DNA from: Rhodanobacter thiooxydans
GTDB lineage: Bacteria; Pseudomonadota; Gammaproteobacteria; Xanthomonadales; Rhodanobacteraceae
Assembly (NCBI RefSeq): GCF_021545845.1
Contig: NZ_CP088923.1
Coordinates: 2,976,001-3,040,000 of the forward strand
Direction: 5' to 3'
DNA: 64,000 bases
The notes under the pieces are model-generated. The model did no database searches. It saw only the letters and a program-made list of their open reading frames with translations, and had not been told where the DNA came from. The translations under genes and the position numbers were made by a program. Position 1 is the first letter of the stretch; each line of letters opens with the position of its first letter. Below, in pieces: positions 56,760 to 64,000 of the stretch.

Positions 56760-57155
56760 CTAGGTGTTCTTGATCGTGGGGCTCGTCGTGGTAGCGGTCA
56801 TGGACGTCACACGCGACTGGTAGACTTGGTCGCCGATCTTGGCGCTCAACTGATAGACCCACTCTCCCGACGTGGCGGCGCTGTTGTTGAGATCGCTGAT
56901 GCTGAGCTCCTTGCCGTTCTCGCCCAGCTCGGGGTCGCCGAAGATGCCCGCCGGCGGCAGCTTGCCAATCCAGGCAAAACCCGGCGGGGAGTCCTGTTGC
57001 GAGTTGAACTTTCCAGTGGCGGCGTTCCCGGTCAGCCGCCACGTGATGGTCTGCCGGTCGGGACTTCGGCTGACGTTCGCATTGCCGTGCTGGCCGATGT
57101 CGAGACACCACGGGATCATGCTCTTGTCGAGGGTGACATCAAAATTGTTCGGCAT
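56760..57155 (-). CDS. Small predicted beta-sandwich protein (DP-EP-like)
   Basis: 131 residues from MPNNFDVTLDKSMIPW, with AAGGA seven bases before the ATG. Pattern: TITWRLTGN, GFAWIGKLPPAGIFGDPELG, then GEWVYQLSAKIGDQVYQS and a Thr-rich end SPTIKNT. The alternating hydrophobic strands, GxWxYxL near the middle and the final (D/S)PxIxN are reminiscent of the small DP-EP protein family; this is a resemblance recalled, not computed. It is the second gene of the TIR cluster, 80 bp after the TIR-TPR gene. Confidence 0.65.
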   Translation of the reverse strand: MPNNFDVTLDKSMIPWCLDIGQHGNANVSRSPDRQTITWRLTGNAATGKFNSQQDSPPGFAWIGKLPPAGIFGDPELGENGKELSISDLNNSAATSGEWVYQLSAKIGDQVYQSRVTSMTATTTSPTIKNT

Positions 57156-57235
57156 GATGGATTCCTTGGTGATGGGGGTTGAGCCGATACCACGCTTGCT
57201 GGTGCTGCCATTTCCCCTGTCCGTTGCGCCCGCCC

Positions 57236-59452
57236 TTACGGGCGAGCGTTCGTGTCGATTGCCGCCAGCAGTTTCTGCTGGAATGCCGTATTGGCTGGGT
57301 AGTCGATGTGCGCGCGCCGCAATACGTTCACCAGCGCCATGTCGCGGTAGCCGCTGTTCCATAATTGCTGGATCAACGGTTGCGCTTCGGCCTTTCTGCC
57401 GAGCGCAAGCAGCGCCTCGACCCGCAACGCCAGCAGCCGGGGATCGCTGCCGCCGCTTCTCACTGCCTGCATCACGCTCAAGGTGTCGTTGCGCAGTTGC
57501 TGCGCGGCAGCTGCATCGTCGGTGACCACGGCAAGCGACAGCTTCGCGCCCACCGTTGCCAGCAAGGTGGCGCGATCGTCCGGTTGCTGGGCGCGCAGCG
57601 GATCGAGCAGGCGCAGTGCGGCGCGGGCCTGCGCGCGCGCCAGCTCGGTTCGACCGGCGCCCCGCGATTGCGCGGCCTGCTCCAGTTGCGCCTCGGCAAA
57701 TTCGCGCCGCCAGGCCGTGTTGCCCGGATCCTGCCGGGTCAGGCTGGCGAAGGTCGTCAATGCCCGCGCGGTGAGCGCGGCCGCCGCTGCCCCGTCGCCG
57801 CTCAGCCGCCGCAACCGGCTCAACTGGGTGGCGTACAACGCCGCGTGTTCCTGAAAGCCGGCATTACCCGAGTCGATTACCTGCAACTGCGTGGCGATGT
57901 CGACCGCCTGCTGCAATCCGGCGATGCCGGAGGTAACGTCGCCGGCCAGCGCCCGCGTGCGCCCCAGGATGGCGCGGACGATCAGCATGCTGTCGCGTTG
58001 GTCGGTGTCCTTCGGATCGCGCGCCGCCAGCGCAGACTCGATCGCATCATCGGCGCCATACTGCGCGATGGCCGTGGCCAGTTCGCCACGCATCAGCGCC
58101 AGCTTGCCCAGATTGTTGTGTGCCGCGCCAAGCGACGCCGACCACTCGGCATTGTCGGGTTGGGCCGCGACCAGCTTGCGCATCAGCGGCAGCATGCTCT
58201 GGTACGAGAGCATCGCCTCGTCCAGCTGGCCGCGCGCCTCCATCGTGTGGCCGAGGTTGTTGTCGATCGTCGCCAGCTGGAACTGCAGTTGCCGGTCATC
58301 CGGCACGAGCGAGCGAGCGCGCTGCAGGATGGCCTGCGCCGAGACGAAATTCCGCTGCGCGGCATCCAGCTGCCCCTGCCGCCAATGGGTCATGCCGATG
58401 AACGCGAGGATTTCCGCGGCAGCCAGTTGCCGCGGCACGTCGGCGGGCGCGGCATCGGCCAGCGCACGCGCCAGCTTCAAGGCCGCCTGATAGGACGCCA
58501 GCGCCGCAGGCAGATGGCCCTGGTCAAGCCGCACGCTGCCGATCTGTTCCAGCGTCTTGGCCCGCTGGGCCAACGCCTCGTCGGTGACGTCGGTGGTCGG
58601 CAGCGACTGGAAGTAGCGCATCGCGTGGTCGTCCACGGCTTCCATGATGTCCAGCCGCGAGGTCCGTGCCAGCTTGTCGTTGAGATCGCCCAGCATGAAA
58701 CCGACCAGATCCTCGGCCTGCTTCTGCCGGCGCTCGGCGGCCTGGCTGGCGACCACCGCGGCGTGGCGGGCGATCAGCGCGGTGATCGCCAGCACGGTGG
58801 TCACCGCCATCACGATCAGCGCCAGCGTGGCCAGCGCGGCCATGCGCCGGGTGCGCCGCTGCAGTTCGCGCCGCTTCAGCACATCCAGGCCGACACCGAG
58901 CATGCCGGCGATCAACTTCAGCTTGGCGTTGGCCTTGCCGTCCTTGCCGGGCCGCACATCGGCGGCGATCGGTTCGGTGCGCTGGTGGCTCAACTCACCG
59001 TCCGCGCCGAGTGGATGACGCAGCGCCGGCGCGAAACACTCCTCGGCGACGCGGCCGGGCAGCCCGCTCGCGCCGGGTTCGCCATCGACGATCAGGCAGA
59101 AGATCCGCTCGCTGCGCCCGCGCCGCTTGAACGCCAGCACCTCCTCGTTGACCCAGTGCGAGGTCGCCGAGCGCGGCGAACAGATCACCAGCAGGCTTTC
59201 CGATTGCGCCAGTGCCTCGTTGACCTTGCGCCCCAGGTCGGTGGCGCTGGCCAGCTCGTCGCGGTCGCGGAAAATCGGCGCCAGGCGTTCAGGTATCTCG
59301 CCCCCGAACGCCGTCGCCTGGCCGACCAGGCGCTTCGGCACCGCGTAGGTTTCCAGCGCCCGATGCAGCCAGCCCGCCCAGGCCTTGTCCCGGTGGCTGT
59401 AGCTGATGAAGGCGCGGTACCGGAATGCCGGCATCGTCGAAGCTTGCGTCAT
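57236..59452 (-). CDS. TIR domain - membrane segment - TPR protein
   Basis: 738 residues. TIR_2 domain at about 11-140: FRYRAFISYSHRDKAWAGWL, IFRDRDELASATDLG, LLVICSPRSATSHWVNEEV, with W100 and E104 in the SxxWxxxE position of the NADase active site. A single membrane segment at about 204-226 follows. The rest (about 290-735) is tetratricopeptide repeats, such as LGHTMEARGQLDEAMLSYQ and HNNLGKLALMRGELATAIAQY. Probably TIR in the cytosol and TPR sensor in the periplasm, or the reverse. Start MTQASTMPAF is chosen; MPAFRYRAF (59434) is also possible. First gene of the cluster. Confidence 0.85.
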   Translation of the reverse strand: MTQASTMPAFRYRAFISYSHRDKAWAGWLHRALETYAVPKRLVGQATAFGGEIPERLAPIFRDRDELASATDLGRKVNEALAQSESLLVICSPRSATSHWVNEEVLAFKRRGRSERIFCLIVDGEPGASGLPGRVAEECFAPALRHPLGADGELSHQRTEPIAADVRPGKDGKANAKLKLIAGMLGVGLDVLKRRELQRRTRRMAALATLALIVMAVTTVLAITALIARHAAVVASQAAERRQKQAEDLVGFMLGDLNDKLARTSRLDIMEAVDDHAMRYFQSLPTTDVTDEALAQRAKTLEQIGSVRLDQGHLPAALASYQAALKLARALADAAPADVPRQLAAAEILAFIGMTHWRQGQLDAAQRNFVSAQAILQRARSLVPDDRQLQFQLATIDNNLGHTMEARGQLDEAMLSYQSMLPLMRKLVAAQPDNAEWSASLGAAHNNLGKLALMRGELATAIAQYGADDAIESALAARDPKDTDQRDSMLIVRAILGRTRALAGDVTSGIAGLQQAVDIATQLQVIDSGNAGFQEHAALYATQLSRLRRLSGDGAAAAALTARALTTFASLTRQDPGNTAWRREFAEAQLEQAAQSRGAGRTELARAQARAALRLLDPLRAQQPDDRATLLATVGAKLSLAVVTDDAAAAQQLRNDTLSVMQAVRSGGSDPRLLALRVEALLALGRKAEAQPLIQQLWNSGYRDMALVNVLRRAHIDYPANTAFQQKLLAAIDTNARP

Positions 59453-59582
59453 GACGCATCGCGCTCCCGCACGAGGTGACGCACTCCCTTGCAGGGCACC
59501 CTCCCCCGTCCGCTCGACCGGACCCTGGGCACCCAGCCACCCCTCGGGCGGCACCCGCAGCGAAGAACGCTAGCACCATAAA

Positions 59583-59598
59583 TGTGATGCAAATCTCA
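59583..59598. promoter_or_regulatory. CRP/Clp-type box upstream of the TIR cluster
   Basis: TGTGATGCAAATCTCA matches the TGTGA-N6-TCACA consensus in nine of ten bases. It is 131 bp before the TIR-TPR start in an AT-richer patch (59570-59630) that probably carries the promoter. Clp, the Xanthomonadales CRP homologue, binds this motif and in Xanthomonas is released by cyclic di-GMP. The rest of the 59453-59773 gap shows no gene. Confidence 0.55.
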
Positions 59599-59773
59599 TT
59601 TTTGCGGTATCAGGAAGCGATTTCTCGGTCTGGAATGACCCGAGACGGGGCCATTGCCTTCACCTCCTGTCGACGGCCCTGACCGCCTGCCGCAGCCGGA
59701 CCCACGCCCAGCGGCCTTCCGTTCCGGCCACCGGCATGCGGGCGATGCCGGCCGGGTGCAGAATGTCGCCGTC

Positions 59774-60394
59774 ATGAAAAGCCTCACCACGGGAATCCGT
59801 TGCCTGACTGCCGCCATGCTGTTGGCCGCGGTGCCGGCCGCCGGCGCCCAGAACATCTACAAATGCACGCAGGGCGGGCAGGTCGCCTACACCGACCATC
59901 CCTGCCCGAACGGCAGCGGCGAACTGCTGCACCAGGCCGACGACACCGAAGTCATCGACCGCTACCTGCGCCTGGGTCAGGACGAGCTGGCCAAACGCTA
60001 TGCGCAATCACGCCACCTCGAAGCGCTCTACCAGCAGCGTGTCGACGCCCGCCAGCAGGCCATGGACGAGAAGGCCCAGCGCGACGCCGACGAGGCCTAC
60101 GCGGCGCAGCAACGCACGGAGGAGGCACAGCAGCAGGCGCTGGCCGACCAGGCGGCGGCACAGGCAGCCGACCGCGACCGGCTGCAGGCCGAGAACGCGG
60201 CGCTGCGCCAGCAGAACGCGGACTACCAGAACCAGCTGAGCCAGCCGGTCTACAACGCCCCGCCCGCCTACTGGGGCCCGCCGTACCCGCGCCGGCATCG
60301 CGACCACGACGACGGCCAACACCCGCCGCCGGTATCGGACCAGCCAATCTTCCACCCGTGCAAGCAACTCGCCGGCGGCCGCACGCAGTGCTGA
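59774..60394 (+). CDS. Secreted DUF4124 protein with coiled coil
   Basis: 206 residues. Signal peptide MKSLTTGIRCLTAAMLLAAVPAAGA, then a DUF4124 domain with QNIYKCTQGGQVAYTDHPCPNG (a conserved pair of Cys), followed by a long Gln/Ala-rich helical stretch (about 75-160, with AQQRTEEAQQQALADQAAAQ) likely to form a coiled coil, and a Pro/His-rich end. Function of the family is unknown; many members are periplasmic. CAGAAT nine bases before the ATG suggests a very short leader. Single gene. Confidence 0.85.
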   Translation: MKSLTTGIRCLTAAMLLAAVPAAGAQNIYKCTQGGQVAYTDHPCPNGSGELLHQADDTEVIDRYLRLGQDELAKRYAQSRHLEALYQQRVDARQQAMDEKAQRDADEAYAAQQRTEEAQQQALADQAAAQAADRDRLQAENAALRQQNADYQNQLSQPVYNAPPAYWGPPYPRRHRDHDDGQHPPPVSDQPIFHPCKQLAGGRTQC

Positions 60395-60412
60395 GGCGGC
60401 GGCCCGCGCGCC

Positions 60413-61036
60413 TCACTTGAAGCGGTGAATGAAACCGACCTTGAAGCCGCCGGGCAGCCAGCTGATGATCAGCGGCGAATCCCGGTGCGCGGCCCACAGG
60501 CCGATCCCGGTGCCCAGCGCGGCGCCGACCAGCACGTCGCTCTGCCAGTGGCCATGCGTCTTCACCCGCGCCACCGCGTCGTACGCCGGCAGCAGGGCCA
60601 GCGCATACACGGCCGGATGATCGCGCCCGTAGGTGACGATGAACGGCGTGATCGCCGCCGAGATCGCCGCCACTTCCCCGCTGGGAAAGCTCTGCGCGTG
60701 GCCGCCGGCGAAGAAACGGTCGGGATCGTCGGTCTGCGAAGGACGTTTGCGCTGGAAGGTGTACTTCATCGCCTCGGCACCGAGGCTGGTCACCGCCATC
60801 GCATCCACCGAGCGCCAGAACGTGTCGCCCAGCTGGTCGTTGTCGCCGAACACCAGCGCGCCGCCGACCACCGTGCCGATCGTGCCGTACAGCAGCGCGT
60901 TCTGGTTGGAGCGGTTCCAGATGCCGCTGTTGTCGTAGTGGACGCGGTGGTCGATGCCGAACGGGCCATCCCCCGCATGGACGCCGCCTGAAAACAGGAT
61001 GACGGCGGCGAACAGCCAGAACCTTGATGCAGGCAT
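60413..61036 (-). CDS. PAP2-family phosphatase-like envelope protein with altered motif
   Basis: 207 residues. Signal peptide (RFWLFAAVILFSGGVHA) and the PAP2 phosphatase motifs KYTFQRKRP, SFPSGEVAAIS and ARVKTHGHWQSD. The middle motif is PSGE instead of PSGH: the His that normally acts as acid/base is Glu. The other catalytic residues (Lys, Arg-Pro, His, Asp) remain. It might be a lipid phosphatase with changed activity or an inactive member. Hydrophobic segments fit an inner membrane or periplasmic-face location. Start MPASRFWLF avoids antisense-looking codons upstream. Confidence 0.82.
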   Translation of the reverse strand: MPASRFWLFAAVILFSGGVHAGDGPFGIDHRVHYDNSGIWNRSNQNALLYGTIGTVVGGALVFGDNDQLGDTFWRSVDAMAVTSLGAEAMKYTFQRKRPSQTDDPDRFFAGGHAQSFPSGEVAAISAAITPFIVTYGRDHPAVYALALLPAYDAVARVKTHGHWQSDVLVGAALGTGIGLWAAHRDSPLIISWLPGGFKVGFIHRFK

Positions 61037-61227
61037 CTTTCGGCTCCCGCACGACAGGCAGCGCCTGCCTTCCCGCCGCAAGCTACGCGGCCCGCCTTTC
61101 AGCCCGCTTATGGAACGGGTCGCGGGGTCGCCGGTGGCGATTGACGGGGCATGCGGGGCAGAGGACAGTGGCACCGCCGGGAAGCGCCACGTTGCGCCCT
61201 CGCCAGCGGCGACCCAGGGAGGCCCTC

Positions 61228-61800
61228 ATGAAATCCATCCAGCTGTCCTTGCTGCTCGCCATGCTGGCCGCCGGTACGGGCGCGGCCGCAACCCCCTCCG
61301 GTTCGCTCAACGAATTCCGCCCCAAGGTCCTGCCGGTACTGGTGCAGGTGAACGCGCAAGGCAAGATCACCGACGCCTCGCCGGCGATGAAGCTGCCGCC
61401 TTCGCTCGACCGGCTGATGCGCGCGAACCTGAACGAAATGATCAGCAAGCCGGCCACCGACAAGAAGGGACGCCCGATCGCCAGCCAGTTCATCGCCAAT
61501 CTGGTGCTGCACACGACGCCCCGTACCGAAGGCGGCTACGACGCCCAATTCGTCTACGAATCCATCTCGCCAGTACCCTCGGGCTCCTGGTACTGGGTGC
61601 ATATCGACGGCCATCGACTGGCGCTGGCCAGCCAGGATTCCTTCAACCGCGGGATGCGGCTGCGCTACGGCGACCACCGTGACATGAGCCGGAACTGGAA
61701 CAGCCCGAACTATCGGCCCACGCCGATGCCCGCCATCCAGAACACGATCCGCAACGCCCCCGGCGCCGCGCCGGCGCGCGCTCCCGCAGCAGATCACTGA
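61228..61800 (+). CDS. Conserved secreted protein of unknown function
   Basis: 190 residues, not recognised. Signal peptide MKSIQLSLLLAMLAAGTGAAA, then a domain with FRPKVLPVLVQVNAQGKITDASPAMKLPPSLDRLMRANL and IANLVLHTTPRTEGGYDAQFVYESISPVPSGSWYWVHIDGHRLALAS. The pattern of an output value compared with a symmetric beta region resembles TonB-C-like periplasmic domains, but without certainty. It ends in an Ala/Pro-rich tail. GGGAGG gives a good ribosome site. Divergent from the PAP2 gene. Confidence 0.7.
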   Translation: MKSIQLSLLLAMLAAGTGAAATPSGSLNEFRPKVLPVLVQVNAQGKITDASPAMKLPPSLDRLMRANLNEMISKPATDKKGRPIASQFIANLVLHTTPRTEGGYDAQFVYESISPVPSGSWYWVHIDGHRLALASQDSFNRGMRLRYGDHRDMSRNWNSPNYRPTPMPAIQNTIRNAPGAAPARAPAADH

Positions 61801-62219
61801 ATCGGCGTGGCGGTCATGCGCAAGGTTCAGGCCTTGCGCACGAGCCCCGTACCCTCGATCGCAAGGGTGCCGGACGCGACATGGATGCTCGAGTTTAGGC
61901 AACGCAGAAGCAGTTGCCCGATGCCCAGCAAGCACCAAGCGGGGTGACCCTAACTCTTTTGGTTACTTTTCTCTTGGTCACGCAAGAGAAAGTGACTCGA
62001 TCACCAAAGGCGGACGAAAGCTTCTTGGCCACGAACGACAAGGGCAAGTGCGATGCCGGCCTGCGCCGGCATGACGGTGTGGGGGAGATGACGATGACGC
62101 GATTCCGGCCTTCGCCGGCATGACGAACGTTGATGGATGGAGTGACGAGTAATCGAGGATGACAGCAGAGATAAGGCCGCCAGATCGGCGGCCTTGCACA
62201 TCAGCAACGCGCTCCCGCC
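61801..62219. repeat. Repeat-filled intergenic region before htpG
   Basis: A dispersed element at about 61955-62009 (TTTTGGTTACTTTTCTCTTG pairing with CAAGAGAAAGTGACTCG) is followed by two copies of a 24-bp palindrome, GATGCCGGCCTGCGCCGGC at 62052 and GATTCCGGCCTTCGCCGGC at 62101, each ending ATGAC, 49 bp apart. No gene is supported here. The palindromes lie downstream of both convergent genes and may help end transcription. Confidence 0.7.
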
Positions 62220-64000
62220 TCACCCCATCAACACCCGATTCATCCGCTGCACGAACGCTGCCGGATCCGGCAGCTGCGCCCCGGCGGAAATCTCCGCCTG
62301 CTCCAGCAGCAAGATGGCGAGATCGCGGGCCCTGCCTTCATCGGTTTCCGTCTCGACGCGCTTGACCAGCGGATGCTGCGGATTGATCTCCAGCGTCGGC
62401 TTCGACTCCGGCATGTCCTGCCCCGCTTCGCGCAGCAGGCGCGCCAGATGCGGCGCCATCTCGTAATCGGAAAGGGCCAGGCACGACGGCGAATCGGTGA
62501 GGCGGGCGGAAACCTTGACCTCGCCCACGCGGTCGCCCAGCAGCTCCTTCAGCTTCTTCAGCAGCGGCTCGGCCTCCTTGGTGGCCTCTTCCAGCTTCTT
62601 CTTGTCGGCCTCGTCCAGCGGCAGGTCGCCCTTCGCCACGTTCTTGAGCTTCTTGCCTTCGTACTCGCTCAAGCTGCCGATCATCCATTCGTCGATGCGG
62701 TCGAACATCAGCAGCACTTCGATGTTCTTGGCCTTGAACGCTTCCAGCTGCGGGCTGCCGGCGGCGGCGGCGTAGCTGTCGGCGGTGATGAACCAGATGG
62801 TGTCCTGGCCCACGGCCATGCGGCCGATGTAGTCGTCGAACGAGACGGTCTGCTCGATGCCTTCGCCCTTGGTGCTGGCGAAGCGCAGCAGCTTGGCGAT
62901 GCGCTCGCGGTTGTTGGCGTCTTCGCTGATGCCTTCCTTGAGCGTGTTGCCGAAGGCTCTGTAGAAGGTGGCGAACTTCTCCGGCTCATCCTTGGCCAGC
63001 TTTTCGATCAGGTCGAGCACGCGCTTGACGCAGGCGGCCTTGATCCGCTCGAGCTGGCGGTTGTGCTGCAGGATCTCGCGGCTGACGTTGAGCGGCAGGT
63101 CGTCGGCGTCGACCACGCCGCGCACGAAGCGCAGGTAGTTCGGCAGCAGCTCCTCGGCGGCGTCCATGATGAAGACGCGCTTGATGTAGAGCTTCAGGCC
63201 CTTGCGCTCGTCGCGGCCGCCCATCATCAGGTCGAACGGCGGCTGCGACGGCAGGTACAGCAGGGTGGTGAAGCTCTGGCTGCCTTCGACGCGGTTGTGC
63301 GTCCACGCCAGCGCGTCGTTGAAGTCGTGGCCGAGCGACTTGTAGAAGCTCTGGTAGTCCGCGTCGCTGATCTCCGACTTCGGCTTGGTCCACAGCGCCG
63401 AGGCGGCGTTGATGGTCTCGAATTCGTCGGTGGGCTTGCCGTCCTTTTCGGTTGGCATGCGGATCGGGAACGCCACGTGGTCGGAGTAGCGGGTGATCAG
63501 CGCGCGCAGCTGCCAGCGGCTGAGGAACTGATCCTCGCCGGCCTTCAGGTGCAGGATCACGGCGGTGCCGCGCTCGGCCAGCTCGACCGGTTCCAGGGTG
63601 TACTCGCCCTTGCCGTCGCTTTCCCACTTCACGCCCTCGGCGGCCGGCGTATCGGCGCGACGGCTGAGCACGGTGACCTTGTCCGCGACCACGAAGGCGG
63701 AATAGAAGCCCACACCGAACTGGCCGATCAGGCGCGCGTCGGCCTTCTGTTCGCCCGACATCGCCTCCAGGAAACGGCGTGTGCCGGAGCTGGCGATGGT
63801 GCCGATGTTCGCCACCACCTCGTCGCGGCTCATGCCGATGCCGTTGTCGCGCACGGTGACGGTGCGCGCATCCGGATCCCAGCTGACGTCGATGTGCAGT
63901 TCGCTGTCGCCGGCCATCAACTCGGGCTTGGCGATCGACTCGAAGCGCAGCTTGTCGCAGGCGTCGGAGGCGTTGGAGATCAGCTCGCGCAGGAAAATTT
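62220..64000 (-). CDS. htpG: Molecular chaperone HtpG (Hsp90), 5' end outside window
   Basis: 593 codons are visible; the N-terminal few dozen residues lie beyond the right edge. The reading begins IFLRELISNASDACDKLRFES, the ATP-binding helix of Hsp90, followed by VTVRDNGIGMSRDEVVANIGTIASSGTRRF, GQFGVGFYSAFVVADKV, and the middle domain with NVSREILQ and the Arg of the catalytic loop. The C-terminal dimerisation domain ends FVQRMNRVLMG. Cytosolic ATP-dependent chaperone. Frame is intact up to the edge. Confidence 0.97.
   Translation of the reverse strand, partial: IFLRELISNASDACDKLRFESIAKPELMAGDSELHIDVSWDPDARTVTVRDNGIGMSRDEVVANIGTIASSGTRRFLEAMSGEQKADARLIGQFGVGFYSAFVVADKVTVLSRRADTPAAEGVKWESDGKGEYTLEPVELAERGTAVILHLKAGEDQFLSRWQLRALITRYSDHVAFPIRMPTEKDGKPTDEFETINAASALWTKPKSEISDADYQSFYKSLGHDFNDALAWTHNRVEGSQSFTTLLYLPSQPPFDLMMGGRDERKGLKLYIKRVFIMDAAEELLPNYLRFVRGVVDADDLPLNVSREILQHNRQLERIKAACVKRVLDLIEKLAKDEPEKFATFYRAFGNTLKEGISEDANNRERIAKLLRFASTKGEGIEQTVSFDDYIGRMAVGQDTIWFITADSYAAAAGSPQLEAFKAKNIEVLLMFDRIDEWMIGSLSEYEGKKLKNVAKGDLPLDEADKKKLEEATKEAEPLLKKLKELLGDRVGEVKVSARLTDSPSCLALSDYEMAPHLARLLREAGQDMPESKPTLEINPQHPLVKRVETETDEGRARDLAILLLEQAEISAGAQLPDPAAFVQRMNRVLMG

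Overview
High-GC gammaproteobacterial chromosome, most likely Xanthomonadales and probably Rhodanobacteraceae (Rhodanobacter, Dyella, Luteibacter or Frateuria type). The basis is gene order (pncC-recA-recX-alaS-csrA-tRNA-Ser, pcnB-folK-panB-panC-panD, phoB-phoR-ppk1-ppx), an NAD-type isocitrate dehydrogenase, a TonB receptor under a TPP riboswitch, and dispersed palindromic repeats of the kind common in this order. The genus cannot be fixed by reading alone. No rRNA, CRISPR array, intact insertion sequence or prophage was seen.

1-16.5 kb is housekeeping: amiC (cut by the left edge), tsaE and nnrDE, divergent from queG; the pantothenate operon pcnB-folK-panB-panC-panD; tRNA-Glu and a cluster of palindromes; ferredoxin fdxA; dapA with a lipoprotein gene in the bamC position; a GcvR-like regulator; peroxiredoxin; PIN-PhoH ATPase; an LpxO-like dioxygenase; a deletion scar joining a sigma-factor start to a decarboxylase-like end; NAD-isocitrate dehydrogenase. 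16.5-28.2 kb holds a redox pair (glutaredoxin and AhpD-like), the periplasmic protease BepA, the phosphate/polyphosphate block phoBR-ppk1-ppx, cyclophilin-lpxH-methyltransferase, a 190-bp tandem repeat array abutting tRNA-Ser, and csrA.

28.4-46 kb is alaS-recX-recA-pncC followed by a disturbed mutS locus. A 35-codon piece that looks like a mutS 5' end lies beside pncC. The full mutS lies about 9.7 kb further on with an unusual, AT-rich new start. Between them sits a TetR-controlled operon for acyl-CoA beta-oxidation, probably of branched substrates (acyl-CoA dehydrogenase, thiolase, FadJ-like enzyme, alpha-methylacyl-CoA racemase-like protein, SCP2, acyl-CoA ligase).

46-54.5 kb carries catalase, two paralogous response regulators flanking hslR, an AEC transporter, an APH-family kinase, and a TPP riboswitch driving a TonB receptor and a PnuC-type transporter (thiamine uptake). 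54.5-59.6 kb is the least ordinary part: a minus-strand cluster of a TIR-TM-TPR protein, a small predicted beta-sandwich protein, a second small protein with a matching C-terminal tail, and a SLOG-domain protein with four membrane segments, preceded by a CRP/Clp-type box. This combination resembles nucleotide-signalling defence or stress modules but matches no named system I know. 59.7-64 kb holds secreted and envelope proteins, repeats, and htpG (cut by the right edge).
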